Assembly (NCBI RefSeq): GCF_004570385.1
Contig: NZ_SPQL01000008.1
Span: 62,001-126,000, forward strand
Direction: 5' to 3'
DNA: 64,000 nt
Source: Blastococcus sp. CT_GayMR19
Lineage (GTDB): Bacteria; Actinomycetota; Actinomycetes; Mycobacteriales; Geodermatophilaceae
The notes under the pieces were generated by a model. It did no database searches, was not told where the DNA came from, and was given only the letters and a program-made list of their open reading frames with translations. Positions 18,268 to 26,580 of the stretch are shown here, piece by piece (position 1 is the stretch's first letter; every line of letters begins with the position of its first letter). Position numbers and translations under genes: made by a program.

Positions 18268-18693
18268 TCAGGCCCCGTGCTGGGCCTCGGAGGTGGCGCG
18301 CAGCCGGTCCTCCTGCTCGCGCAGCTCCGGGGTCATCGCGTCGCCGAAGTCGTCGGCGGTGGCGACCTGCCGGACCTCGACCTCGCCGTCGCGGAACGGC
18401 GCCTTCCTGACCCACTCGAGCACCTCCTCGCGGGAGGAGACCTCCAGGATCCAGAAGCCCGCCACCAGTTCCTTGGTCTCGGCGAACGGCCCGTCGACGA
18501 CGGTCGAACTGCCGTCCTTGTCGAACCGGACGCGGGCCCCCTTGGAGCTGGGGAGCAGCCCCTCGCCGGCGAGCATGACGCCGGCCTTCACGAGCTCCTC
18601 GTTGTACGCACCCATCTCGGTGAGCTCCTGCTCGGTGGGCAGAACGCCCTTCTCCGAGTCCTCGCTGCCCTTGACGATCACCATGAAGCGCAT
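18268..18693 (-). CDS. YCII/DGPF domain protein, ECF42 partner
   Basis: A 141-residue YciI-like protein: MRFMVIVKGSEDSEKG at the start and VVDGPFAETKELVAGFWILE in the middle give the DGPF motif. Proteins of this type are consistently encoded next to ECF42 sigma factors and are among their targets. It reads leftward 31 bp before the sigma gene, so the two are probably one transcript. Biochemical role unknown. Confidence 0.92.
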   Translation of the reverse strand: MRFMVIVKGSEDSEKGVLPTEQELTEMGAYNEELVKAGVMLAGEGLLPSSKGARVRFDKDGSSTVVDGPFAETKELVAGFWILEVSSREEVLEWVRKAPFRDGEVEVRQVATADDFGDAMTPELREQEDRLRATSEAQHGA

Positions 18694-18845
18694 CGCTGAG
18701 TCTCCTGTCGTGTGCTGTTCCGTGGCGGGGGCCGGTCGTCCTGACCGGCGCGGAGCCCGCTCTACTCACACGTCGAACGACCTTCGCCCGGATCGACACG
18801 ACTCCACAAGATTTTTTCGGCCGTCGAGTGGGGTAGGAAGCTGCC

Positions 18846-19229
18846 GTGGCGGACAGCGAGGGCACCGGTGGATTCGCGGAGCGACTGGGTGCGGAGGTCG
18901 AGATCGCCGACGACGGTTCGGCGCGGGTCCGCTTCACCGCCCGTGAGGAGCACCTGAACGGGGCCGGCACCCTGCACGGCGGGGTGCTGGCCACCTTGGT
19001 GGACACCGCGATGGGGGCGGCGGTGCGCAGCACCACCGACGACGGCGACGTCCCGGCCACCAGCCAGCTGACCGTGACCTACCTCCGCCCGGGACGGCCC
19101 GGCCGGCTGGAGGTGACCGCGAAGGTCCGCACCCGGGGAGAGCACCTGACGGTCTGCGAGGCCGACGTCGAGCAGGACGACCGCAGCCTCGTGCACGCCG
19201 TCGCCACGTTCGCCCTCCTGCACCACTGA
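18846..19229 (+). CDS. PaaI-type hotdog thioesterase
   Basis: A 127-residue hotdog-fold protein. NGAGTLHGGVLATLVDTAMG carries the HGG motif and the Asp/Thr helix typical of PaaI/YbdB acyl-CoA thioesterases; SQLTVTYLRPGRPGRLEV is the second conserved strand pair. It probably hydrolyses an aryl- or acyl-CoA thioester as a tetramer. The GTG start lies close to the divergent YCII promoter region. No obvious pathway partner adjoins it. Confidence 0.9.
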   Translation: MADSEGTGGFAERLGAEVEIADDGSARVRFTAREEHLNGAGTLHGGVLATLVDTAMGAAVRSTTDDGDVPATSQLTVTYLRPGRPGRLEVTAKVRTRGEHLTVCEADVEQDDRSLVHAVATFALLHH

Positions 19230-19548
19230 CGCCGGATCGCAGCGCTCCGGAGTCGCCCGCGTCACCCGACCGGGTGGCAGCGGGCCCCTCGGCTGCCGAT
19301 GACATTCCTGACGGGGGCGCCGCCCGGACGGAGCGCATCAGCAACCTTCGTGGCCGTTCGTTCTCGTCAGCCGCCGGGAACCCGCAGGTCAGCGGCGTGT
19401 CGAGGTCAAGCCCGGACCCCCGGGTCGCCGTCTCGACAGGCCGACATGTCGACCCGTCGGCCCTCTCGACGGTTCGCGAACAGCCCGGTGGGGCTGGCGC
19501 ACCCGAGTAGCGTCGACACGTACACCTGTTTTCCCGAGGAGGCACCCC
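19230..19548. other. Gene-poor stretch
   Basis: About 320 bp with no convincing coding frame. Short imperfect repeats of TCGAC-containing sequence occur at about 19400-19480. The end (GAGGAGG at 19536-19542) is a strong ribosome-binding site for the zinc-ribbon frame that follows. Confidence 0.5.
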
Positions 19549-19785
19549 GTCACCACATGGCCTGGACGCTGCGCAGAAGCACATCTGGGTTGCCCCTGCC
19601 GGGGTGACCGGACCATCCACGAGGAGCGGTCGAAGGAGATCAGCGAGGCCCGGTCCCACTCCCAGGAGTCGGTCGACTGCCCCGAGTGCGGCGCGTCGAC
19701 GACGCCGCTGAGCATCGTCAGCTGGGGCCACTGCCGCGCGTGCCGCACCGCCCAGTCGCGGGAGATGTACCCCCTCCGCTGGTGA
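19549..19785 (+). CDS. Small zinc-ribbon protein lacking a canonical start codon
   Basis: The frame ends VDCPECGASTTPLSIVSWGH then CRACRTAQ and MYPLRW, with two CxxC pairs (CPEC, CRAC) forming a clear zinc ribbon. No ATG, GTG or TTG exists in frame upstream of the domain. A strong Shine-Dalgarno GAGGAGG at 19536-19542 is followed at ideal distance by GTC ACC ACA at 19549, where GTG would be expected. Taking GTC as the start gives 78 residues. Either a rare start is used, the start codon was lost by a G-to-C change, or the base is miscalled. Function unknown; possibly nucleic-acid binding. Confidence 0.5.
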   Translation, partial: VTTWPGRCAEAHLGCPCRGDRTIHEERSKEISEARSHSQESVDCPECGASTTPLSIVSWGHCRACRTAQSREMYPLRW

Positions 19786-19825
19786 TGCAGGACTACCCGT
19801 GCGCCGCCCTTCGTTGCACGGGGGC

Positions 19826-20107
19826 ATGACCACAGCAATCTGGAACGGCGCCGTGATCGCCGAGTCCGACGACATCGTGACCGTCGAGGGGAACGCCTAC
19901 TTCCCGCGCGCTGCCGTGCGCGAGGACGTCCTGCGGCCCTCAGCCACGCACACCCTGTGCCCCTGGAAGGGCACGGCCTCCTACTTTCACCTCGAGGTCG
20001 ACGGGCAGACCAACCGCGACGCCGCCTGGTACTACCCCCAGCCGAAGGACGCCGCCACGGAGATCACCGACCGGGTCGCCTTCTGGAAGGGCGTCGAGGT
20101 CCGGTAG
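19826..20107 (+). CDS. DUF427 domain protein
   Basis: A 93-residue single-domain protein. AIWNGAVIAESDDIVTVEGN, YFPR, THTLCPWKGTASYFHLEVDG and AAWYYPQPKDAA are the conserved blocks of DUF427. The start is ATG 19826, giving the usual family length. The role of these small beta-rich proteins is unknown. It stands alone, convergent with the following membrane-protein gene. Confidence 0.93.
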   Translation: MTTAIWNGAVIAESDDIVTVEGNAYFPRAAVREDVLRPSATHTLCPWKGTASYFHLEVDGQTNRDAAWYYPQPKDAATEITDRVAFWKGVEVR

Positions 20108-20118
20108 CCACACGGGGA

Positions 20119-20595
20119 TCAGGCTGCGCCGACTGCCACCGCCTGGCAGACCAGCCGCCGCTTCGCGAGTTGCAGCGTCAGGTGGCCGACTGCGACCACG
20201 CCCACCGCGAGCACACCGACGGCCCATCCCGGCGCCCCGCCCCGGACCGCCGCGACCACGGCGAAGCCGTCGGCGAGGGCGATCAGGGTGAAGCCGAGGT
20301 GCTCCAGGTAGGCGGCGGTCGGCCCGCCGGTCCGCACGGGGCTCCGGCGGACGGCGAGCTCCGCCCGGACCACCATGACGCCGGCGAGGCCGATCAGGCC
20401 GGCGAACACCGCCCGCGCCGTGGTGTCCGTGATCGCCCAGTCGACCAGGACCGCCGGGACCAGCGCGGCGAGCATCACCGCCATGGCGGCGCGGTAGACG
20501 CCGAGGAACCGGCCCGACTCCGCGGAGAGGACGCCCGCCCCGAACGCGAGGGTCGCGGCGACGGCGTGCAGGGTGATGAACAGGGTGTTGGCCAT
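20119..20595 (-). CDS. Integral membrane protein, unknown
   Basis: A 158-residue protein with about five hydrophobic helices, opening MANTLFITLHAVAATLAFGA. A conserved-looking LHAVAATLAFGAG helix suggests a small DUF2306/DoxX-like membrane protein, but no family is recognised with confidence. It follows the PadR gene by 56 bp on the same strand and could be its regulated partner, since PadR regulators often control neighbouring membrane proteins. Confidence 0.75.
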   Translation of the reverse strand: MANTLFITLHAVAATLAFGAGVLSAESGRFLGVYRAAMAVMLAALVPAVLVDWAITDTTARAVFAGLIGLAGVMVVRAELAVRRSPVRTGGPTAAYLEHLGFTLIALADGFAVVAAVRGGAPGWAVGVLAVGVVAVGHLTLQLAKRRLVCQAVAVGAA

Positions 20596-20651
20596 GTGCG
20601 CTCCCCGGGGCCGGCGTGTGGTCGCCAGGCTCGACCTTCCACAGTGGGATG

Positions 20652-21218
20652 TCAAGGGTGCGGCGCGAGGATCCCCGGCAGCGCGGCGAACCAGTCCAGC
20701 ACCGCCTGCTCGTGGCGGAGCCCGAACTCGAGCGTCGCCAGCCGCGCCGGATCCACGGTCCGCGCGCCGGCGAGCTGCTCCTGAGCGGCGCGATAACGCG
20801 CCAGCCGCTCGGCGTGCACGGCCCGCTGGGCGTCGACGATCTCGCCGAGGCGGCCCGGGGCCAGATGGCCGGCGAAGGCGATCGTCAGCAGGAGCGGGAT
20901 GCGCACCTGGTCGGCGCCGGGCTCGCCGTCCAGCCACTCGGCGAACGCCGAGCGGCCGGCGGGTGTGACCGCGTACGGCTTGCGCTCCCGGGGTCCGGGC
21001 GGGCCGGCGCTGACCAGTCCACGCTCGGCCATGGCGGCGAGTTCCCGGTACACCTGGCTCTGCGTGAGGGACCAGAACTCACCGATCCGCTCCTGCGCCG
21101 CCGCGATGAGGTCCCAGCCGGTCATCTCCTTCTCCAGCAGGAGACCCAGCAGGGCGGCGGCGGTGGCGTTGAGCCGGGGACCTGGGCCTTCTGCCGGCGG
21201 CGATGTCACGCCCGGCAT
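20652..21218 (-). CDS. PadR family transcriptional regulator
   Basis: A 188-residue winged-helix regulator. ALLGLLLEKEMTGWDLIAA, then FWSLTQSQVYRELAAMAERG and the wing PGPRERKPYAVTPAGRSAFA, fit PadR. The C-terminal part (about residues 95-180) is a coiled helix domain used for dimerisation in PadR-s2/Vir-like proteins. It probably represses itself and the membrane protein downstream in response to small molecules. Confidence 0.92.
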   Translation of the reverse strand: MPGVTSPPAEGPGPRLNATAAALLGLLLEKEMTGWDLIAAAQERIGEFWSLTQSQVYRELAAMAERGLVSAGPPGPRERKPYAVTPAGRSAFAEWLDGEPGADQVRIPLLLTIAFAGHLAPGRLGEIVDAQRAVHAERLARYRAAQEQLAGARTVDPARLATLEFGLRHEQAVLDWFAALPGILAPHP

Positions 21219-21250
21219 GCTGCCACCGACGCCGGGCGGGACGACGAGGG

Positions 21251-21658
21251 TCAGCTCGGGCGGGAGCCGGCCAGGTCCCGGGCGGCGGTCGCGGCGTCGT
21301 CGTCCAGCTGTCCGGCGATCGACTCCTGATAGGCGTCCCAGGCCTCCTGCGTCGTGACGTCGAGGGCGGCGGCGATCTGCTCCCAGCCGGCCCCGCCGCG
21401 CAGCGCGGCGCGGATGCCGACCAGGCGGCTGCCGTGGGCCTTGCGCGACACCACCTCGCCGAGCGCGAGCAGTTCCAGCGCCTCGTCGACGTCGAGCGAG
21501 GTCTCGGCCACCCGGAACGAGCGCCAGGAGTCCTCGTCGTCGTCCCGGACGACGTTCAGCGCGGTGTCCCCGTTGTCCCGGCGGCTCAGGAAGTCCAGCC
21601 GGGTCGCGGCGGTGGTCAACGAGAACTCGGGCTCGAGGGCGTCGGGGGTGATGCTCAT
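21251..21658 (-). CDS. Hypothetical acidic protein with HTH-like C-terminus
   Basis: A 135-residue acidic protein of unknown function. The C-terminal part reads IRAALRGGAGWEQIAAALDV then TTQEAWDAYQESI, which looks like a short helix-turn-helix of the kind that asks whether a test fits at each codon of a helix (GAGWEQIAAALD). Similar actinobacterial proteins are annotated as hypothetical. It is the last leftward gene before the PadR unit, 32 bp away, and might be co-transcribed. Confidence 0.7.
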   Translation of the reverse strand: MSITPDALEPEFSLTTAATRLDFLSRRDNGDTALNVVRDDDEDSWRSFRVAETSLDVDEALELLALGEVVSRKAHGSRLVGIRAALRGGAGWEQIAAALDVTTQEAWDAYQESIAGQLDDDAATAARDLAGSRPS

Positions 21659-21766
21659 GTCCTGAGCCTTACCCGTCGGCCCCCGTAACCCCAAACGACC
21701 CGGCGGCGTGACACCGACGACGTCCCTGCGCCGCGCGTGCCGCGACGCGACGGACACGGGAACGCA

Positions 21767-21805
21767 CGGAGGGCCCGCACCCCCGAGTGGGATGCGGGCC
21801 CTCCG
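21767..21805 (-). terminator. Hairpin terminating the DUF8129 gene
   Basis: CGGAGGGCCCGCA at 21767-21779 pairs perfectly with TGCGGGCCCTCCG at 21793-21805. It sits 17 bp past the stop of the leftward gene at 21822. Confidence 0.75.
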
Positions 21806-21821
21806 AAGGGATGGTGCGGGA

Positions 21822-22793
21822 TCAGCTGGGAACGCCGACCGCGTCCTTGGCCAGGTCGGCCAGGGTGGTCTGCGCGGCGCTGACCACGTTCGACCGGTCC
21901 TTGTGGGTCTCCTCGTAGCGGATGACCACGCGGATCTCGTGGGCGTCCTTGAGGTTCTTGATCGCCTTGACGGCGTCACCGACGGAGAGCTGGTCGAAGT
22001 TCTTGATCGGCAGCTCGTCGGCGGAGACGTCGCCCAGCTCCTCGCGGGCGGTCTTGGCCGCCTCGGCTGCGTCCTTGTTGCCCTCACGACGGGCGATCTG
22101 CTCGGCGCGACGCAGCGAGGCGCTGCGGCCGGCGGTGAGCGTCTCGCGGGCGGCGTCGGCGAGAGCGCCGACCCGGCCGACGACACCGCGGACGGTGTCC
22201 GAGGTCTCCTCACCGGCGTTCTGCACGGTGTCGACGACGTTGTTCACCGTGTTGGCGACGAAGCGGACCGGGGCGTTGGCCGCGCGGGCCACACCGCCGG
22301 CGACCTTCTGCAGCGGCGTCGCAACAAGCGCGGCGGGGCCACCGAGGGCCTCCTCGGCGAGGACGACGGTCAGCCACTCGACGGTCGCCTCGTGGGCGGT
22401 GATGAGCTTCTCCGCGAGCTGACGGACCTGGGTCAGCTCGGCCTGGTCGGCGAGCACCTTGACGTAGGTGGCGCGGTCGAGCAGCTGGTGCTCGAGCGCG
22501 AGGTCGCTCAGCAGCGCCTCCTCGAACGGGGCGGCCTGCTCGAAGGTGGCCTTGAGGATGGCGCCGAGCCGGCCGATGGCCGGGGTGACGACGTCCGGCA
22601 CGCCCCCGAGGGAGCGCAGCTGCTCGGTGATCTCGAGCGACCGCTTGGCGGCGTTGTCGGCGTTCTGGGTCAGCTCGCGGCGCACGGCGTCGGTACGGGC
22701 CTGGGAGATCCGCGTCCGTGCGACCTGCTCCTCGGTCTGCGTGAGCAGGACGAGGGCGCGCAACTGGTTGATGATCTTTGTGTTGTGAGCCAT
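21822..22793 (-). CDS. Helical protein with C-terminal DUF8129-type domain
   Basis: A 323-residue, highly helical protein. The N-terminal 150 residues resemble a ferritin-like/DUF892-type helical bundle (SLEITEQLRSLGG, ATFEQAAPFEEALLSDLALE). A middle part rich in Ala/Val (PVRFVANTVNNVVDTVQNAG) follows, then ELPIKNFDQLSVGDAVKAIK with IRYEETHKDR, the pattern of actinobacterial DUF8129 domains. ATG 22793 (MAHNTKIINQL) is chosen; upstream codons look non-coding. Such domains occur in lipid-droplet-associated proteins, so surface association with storage lipid or membrane is possible but unproven. Confidence 0.75.
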   Translation of the reverse strand: MAHNTKIINQLRALVLLTQTEEQVARTRISQARTDAVRRELTQNADNAAKRSLEITEQLRSLGGVPDVVTPAIGRLGAILKATFEQAAPFEEALLSDLALEHQLLDRATYVKVLADQAELTQVRQLAEKLITAHEATVEWLTVVLAEEALGGPAALVATPLQKVAGGVARAANAPVRFVANTVNNVVDTVQNAGEETSDTVRGVVGRVGALADAARETLTAGRSASLRRAEQIARREGNKDAAEAAKTAREELGDVSADELPIKNFDQLSVGDAVKAIKNLKDAHEIRVVIRYEETHKDRSNVVSAAQTTLADLAKDAVGVPS

Positions 22794-22995
22794 GAGCTCT
22801 CTATGCCCATGGATCCGTCGTGCTAACTCCAGCAAGCGGATTGCAAGCAGTGAACTGCGTCACGCCGGCGCCGGTCGGGGCCGCCGCGCAAGCGCCGGAG
22901 CCGCCCCGTAGCGCGGCTCTCGCGGTTGCGCCGCGGCTCTCGCCGACCGCGCCGCCGCTCACGGGGACGGCGGGCGGTACTCCCCCGCGACCTTC

Positions 22996-23034
22996 CGCGC
23001 CGAAAGTCCCCGGGGGCGCGGGACTCTCGGCGCG
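22996..23034 (-). terminator. Hairpin after zinc-ribbon gene
   Basis: CGCGCCGAAAGTCCC at 22996-23010 pairs with GGGACTCTCGGCGCG at 23020-23034 over 15 bp with one mismatch; the loop is 9 nt. It lies just past the stop of the leftward gene ending at 23052. Confidence 0.65.
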
Positions 23035-23051
23035 GAACGTCCGAGCGGCGA

Positions 23052-23255
23052 TCAGGCCGACGCCGGCTCCTGACGGGCACGGACCAGCGGACGGCCGTTC
23101 GCGCGGAAGCGGAGCACCGGCTGCGTGTCGTCGAGGGCCGGCCGGGGGGCCACGTGGATCCGGCGGGGCGGCGTCGACGACGGCGGCAGAAGCGTGCCGC
23201 AGCCCACGCAGTAGCGGCCCCGCTGGTCGGCGGCGCTGCAGTGCGAACACGTCAT
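23052..23255 (-). CDS. Small zinc-ribbon protein
   Basis: A 67-residue protein whose N-terminus MTCSHCSAADQRGRYCVGCG carries two Cys pairs (CxxC at 3-6, CxxC at 16-19), a compact zinc ribbon. The tail is basic and Pro/Arg-rich. GGGAGG lies 6-11 nt upstream of the ATG, supporting expression. Zinc-ribbon leader proteins of this size are common in actinobacteria; partner and function are unknown. Confidence 0.7.
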   Translation of the reverse strand: MTCSHCSAADQRGRYCVGCGTLLPPSSTPPRRIHVAPRPALDDTQPVLRFRANGRPLVRARQEPASA

Positions 23256-23432
23256 GGTGTGCCTCCCCGAGCTGAACTGGCCCGCCGGTGCGGGCGCGGA
23301 AGAGTCGCAGGCGGCATCGCGCCGCCGCTACGTGAAGGTGGCGCTGGGACGAGATGTGACCGGACCGAGACGTACCGGATCCTCGCGACCGGCCGGGCGC
23401 CACGGTCGGCTCCCCGGTGCTAGACCAGTCGC

Positions 23433-24650
23433 ATGCGGCACCGACGCCGCCTCGCGGCGGGCCTCGCGGTCGCCCTCTGCGTGCTGACCGGGTGCACCGC
23501 CGGCGATCCCGCTGCCGGTCCTCCCGTCGTCGCCGCCCCCACGGCGGACGCGCCGAGGGGCCCCGGGCCGCTGACCACGCTCCTCGGGGCCGTCGACCTC
23601 TCCCCCGCCGTCCCCGGCGTCCCGACGACCGCGGCCGCGGCTGTCGGGGCACCCGACGGCGGTGCGTTCGTGCTGCTGAGCCCGCCCGATCCCGCTGTTC
23701 CCCACTACCTCGCCACCGTCGCCCGCACCGGCAGCGGATACGCGGTCACCGGCTCGGTCCCGGTCCCCCGGCTCCGCCCGATCTGGGACCTGCACGCGCT
23801 CGCGGACGGCACGGCGCTGGTCTCGGGCCAGTTCCGCGGCGAGGAACCGGGCTACGGCTTCCTCTCGGTGGACCCGGCCGGGGGCGAGGTCAGGGCGACG
23901 GTCGTCATCCCGTTCGAGGACGGGACGGACCTCGCGTTCGGCTCGTCGGTGCTGTCACCCGACGGAGAGACGGTCACCCTCTTCCTCAGCAGCTTCGTCG
24001 ACGGGCGGCGGCTCGACCTCCTGATGTCCGCGGCGACCTCGGACGGGCGGATCCTCGGCGGGCGGGATCTCTTCGAGGAGGTGCGGGCCGTCTCGGAGTC
24101 CGGGATCGGCCCGTGGTCGACCTGGCTGTTCGCCCGCCCGGACGGCGGGGTGACCGTCGTCTTCGACGCGTACCCGCCGGGTGCGGGCATCCTCGGCGTG
24201 CCGACCGCGGTCCGCTACGACGAGCTGCTGGAACCCGTGGGCGGACCCGTCGCGCTGACCCGGGAGGCGGCCAGCGCCCAGCTCCGGGCGGTCGCCGGGG
24301 CTCCCGACGGGACGGTGTTCGCCCGCGTCGAGGCCCAGGCCCGCAACTGGCTGCTCGCCCTCGCGCCGCGAGGTTCGTCCGGCACGCAGCTGCTGGACCT
24401 CGGCGGGCAGGACGCCGACGACGCGATCGTCGTCGACCCCGCGCTGGGATGGGTGCTGCTGCCGGCCGCCGGAGGTGCCCGGGCGGTCGACCTCGCCACC
24501 GGCGGCAGCACTCCGGTCGACCTGGGCTGCCCGGTCGAGGTCACCCAGCTGCTGCCGGGCCGCGGCGCGGCGAGCGCCCTGATACTGGGCCGGTGCAGCA
24601 CCCCGGACGGCGGGCACCCGACGCTGTGGGTCCTGGCAGCGGCGCAGTGA
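23433..24650 (+). CDS. Secreted lipoprotein, beta-propeller-like (paralogue A)
   Basis: A 405-residue protein with a basic signal peptide and a lipobox ending VLTGC (Cys22), so it is probably lipid-anchored outside the cell. After a Pro/Ala linker it has repeated short beta units with AxPDGGAFV, LADGTALVSG, LSPDGETVTLFLS and RPDGGVTVVFD, a pattern of six- or seven-bladed propeller proteins. It is a paralogue of the next gene: both share the RGPGPLT/GPLT linker, the signal layout and C-terminal DLGC and LxGxCxxP motifs. The stop overlaps the paralogue start (GTGA). Function unknown. Confidence 0.78.
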   Translation: MRHRRRLAAGLAVALCVLTGCTAGDPAAGPPVVAAPTADAPRGPGPLTTLLGAVDLSPAVPGVPTTAAAAVGAPDGGAFVLLSPPDPAVPHYLATVARTGSGYAVTGSVPVPRLRPIWDLHALADGTALVSGQFRGEEPGYGFLSVDPAGGEVRATVVIPFEDGTDLAFGSSVLSPDGETVTLFLSSFVDGRRLDLLMSAATSDGRILGGRDLFEEVRAVSESGIGPWSTWLFARPDGGVTVVFDAYPPGAGILGVPTAVRYDELLEPVGGPVALTREAASAQLRAVAGAPDGTVFARVEAQARNWLLALAPRGSSGTQLLDLGGQDADDAIVVDPALGWVLLPAAGGARAVDLATGGSTPVDLGCPVEVTQLLPGRGAASALILGRCSTPDGGHPTLWVLAAAQ

Positions 24651-25930
24651 GCCGTCCATGCGTCGCGCCCGGGCTGCGGGCCGGCGCGCTGGCCGGGCTG
24701 CTCCTCCTGGTGACCGGCTGCCCCGCGTCCCCGCCGTCCGTCGCCGCGCCGTCGACGTCGTCCGCGAGCGAGCTGCCGGGACGCCCGACCGCACCGCCGG
24801 CGCCGGTCTACGCCGGTCCTCCGCCCGGCGCGCCGCCCACTGCGGGACCACTGACCTCGGTGCGCGGGGCGGTGGACGTGAGCCGGGCCATCCCGGGGTA
24901 CTTCACCCGCGCCGAGGCGGTCGTGGGCGGACCCGACGGCGGCGCCTTCGTCGTGGTCAGCCCCGAGCAACCCGGCCCCGAGCAGCAGCTGGTCACGGTC
25001 TCCGGGGCAGCCGGCGGGTTCGGCATCGTCCGGTCGGTGCCGATCCCCGCGATCGAGGACGTCTCGGCCCTGCACCTGCTCCCGGACGGCACGGTGGCGG
25101 TCACCGGCCGGCTGCAGTCCGCCGGCGTGCCGGGCGGCGGCTACGGCTTCCACGTCGTCGACCCTGCGGCGGGCACGGCGCGGACGACCCCGGTGCCGTA
25201 CGGGGACGGCGCCGTCACCGCGTTCGGCCGGTCGGCGCTCGCCGCGGACGGCCGGACGCTCTACCTCTTCCTCTCCGTGAACACCCAGGCGGCGTCGCGG
25301 GAGCGACTGCTCGCCGTCGACCCGGCCGGCGGCGGCGTCCTCGCCGAGCGCGATCTCGGGGACGACGTCGCCGCCGTGTCGCAGGTGCCCGTCGGCCACG
25401 AGGTGGCGGGGCTGGTGGCGCGGCCGGGCGGCGGGGTGACGCTGGCCTTCGACGCCACACCCGAGGCCACCCGACGGGACCGCGTCCCGACGCTGCTGAC
25501 CTTCGACGCGCAGCTCGCGCCGGTGGGCGAACCCGTGGGGGTCACCACCCTGTCGGAGGGCGGGGAGACGCAGGCGGTCACGGCGGGGGCCGACGGCACC
25601 GTCTTCCTTGTCGTCGAGGTGACCGAGGGCGCCTGGATCATGGCGGTGCCCGACGCCGGCGGCGCCGGTCCGGTCCTGGTGCAGCTCGCCGACCACCTCT
25701 ACGACTACGCCCTGTCCGTCGAGGCGGCGCAGGTGTGGGCGCTGCTGCCGGCCTACGAGGGCGCGCGGGCGGTGGATCTCACCACCGGGGAGATCCGTGG
25801 GCCCGTGGACGTCGGCTGCGCGGGCCAGGACGTCCGCAGCATGGTCGCCGCGGGGGACGGCGCCCTGCTGATCGGCGAGTGCAACAGCCCGCGGACGCGG
25901 ACGCAGATGCTCTGGTTCCTGGGCCCCTGA
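24647..25930 (+). CDS. Secreted lipoprotein, beta-propeller-like (paralogue B)
   Basis: A 427-residue lipoprotein with signal ALAGLLLLVTGC (lipobox VTGC), a low-complexity Ser/Pro/Ala spacer of about 40 residues, then propeller-like repeats (GGPDGGAFVVVSPEQPG, LLPDGTVAVTGR, DGRTLYLFLSV, RPGGGVTLAFDA). Aligned by eye it follows paralogue A along nearly its whole length, including a C-terminal VDVGCAGQDVRSM block. The pair is a tandem duplication expressed as one coupled transcript. A surface sensing or binding role is possible. Confidence 0.78.
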   Translation: MSRPCVAPGLRAGALAGLLLLVTGCPASPPSVAAPSTSSASELPGRPTAPPAPVYAGPPPGAPPTAGPLTSVRGAVDVSRAIPGYFTRAEAVVGGPDGGAFVVVSPEQPGPEQQLVTVSGAAGGFGIVRSVPIPAIEDVSALHLLPDGTVAVTGRLQSAGVPGGGYGFHVVDPAAGTARTTPVPYGDGAVTAFGRSALAADGRTLYLFLSVNTQAASRERLLAVDPAGGGVLAERDLGDDVAAVSQVPVGHEVAGLVARPGGGVTLAFDATPEATRRDRVPTLLTFDAQLAPVGEPVGVTTLSEGGETQAVTAGADGTVFLVVEVTEGAWIMAVPDAGGAGPVLVQLADHLYDYALSVEAAQVWALLPAYEGARAVDLTTGEIRGPVDVGCAGQDVRSMVAAGDGALLIGECNSPRTRTQMLWFLGP

Positions 25931-25952
25931 GCCGGACGTCGTCCGCCACCGC

Positions 25953-26558
25953 TCACAGCCTGTCGAGTGCCTCGGCGAGGTCGATCACGTCGGCGTACTT
26001 CGCGTCGAGATCGGCGAGGTTGTTCTCGTGCAGCCCGGCCGTCCGGTCGGCGCAGGCCTGCCGCACGACCATCGGGTGGAAGCCCGAGTTGATCGCGTCC
26101 ATGGCGGTGGCCCGCACGCAGCCCGACGTCGAGACGCCGGCGAGGACGACCGTGTCGATGCCCGCGGTGTGCAGCGTGGGCGCCAGCGAGGTGCCGAAGA
26201 ACGCCGAGGCGTACTGCTTGACGACGACGACCTCGCCGGCCTCCGGTTCGAGCGCGAGCTCGCCCCAGTCGCCGGGCGCATCCTCCGCGAAGCAGGCCAG
26301 CGCCGGCACCTTGCGCACGAACAGGCCGCCGTCCCCCAGGCCGGGTGCGTAGCGGACGACCGTCCAGACGACCGGGACGTCCTTGTCCCGCGCCGTCTCG
26401 ACCAGCTCCGCGGCGGCCTCGACGGCGGCCCGGGCGCCGGGCAGGGCGAACGGCCCGTCCGGGTGGATGTAGGCCCGGACCAGGTCGATCACCACCACCG
26501 CCGGCGTCGAGCCCCACCCGACCCGGCCCGAGAACGCCGACCCGTGCGGGCCGGTCAT
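25953..26558 (-). CDS. Cysteine hydrolase, N-carbamoylsarcosine amidohydrolase-like
   Basis: A 201-residue isochorismatase-fold hydrolase. The Asp-Lys-Cys triad is visible: Asp25 in VVVIDLVRAY, Lys114 in VVVKQYASAFFGT and Cys147 in AGVSTSGCVRATAMDA. The STSGCVRAT block and the FGT segment are those of N-carbamoylsarcosine amidohydrolases, which release CO2 and NH3 from N-carbamoyl amino acids. It lies 22 bp after HyuB on the same strand and is the last gene of the GntR-HyuAB unit, which supports a role after ring opening of a hydantoin-like substrate. Confidence 0.87.
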   Translation of the reverse strand: MTGPHGSAFSGRVGWGSTPAVVVIDLVRAYIHPDGPFALPGARAAVEAAAELVETARDKDVPVVWTVVRYAPGLGDGGLFVRKVPALACFAEDAPGDWGELALEPEAGEVVVVKQYASAFFGTSLAPTLHTAGIDTVVLAGVSTSGCVRATAMDAINSGFHPMVVRQACADRTAGLHENNLADLDAKYADVIDLAEALDRL

Positions 26559-26580
26559 TCCCCCACCAGGCCCACCGTCG

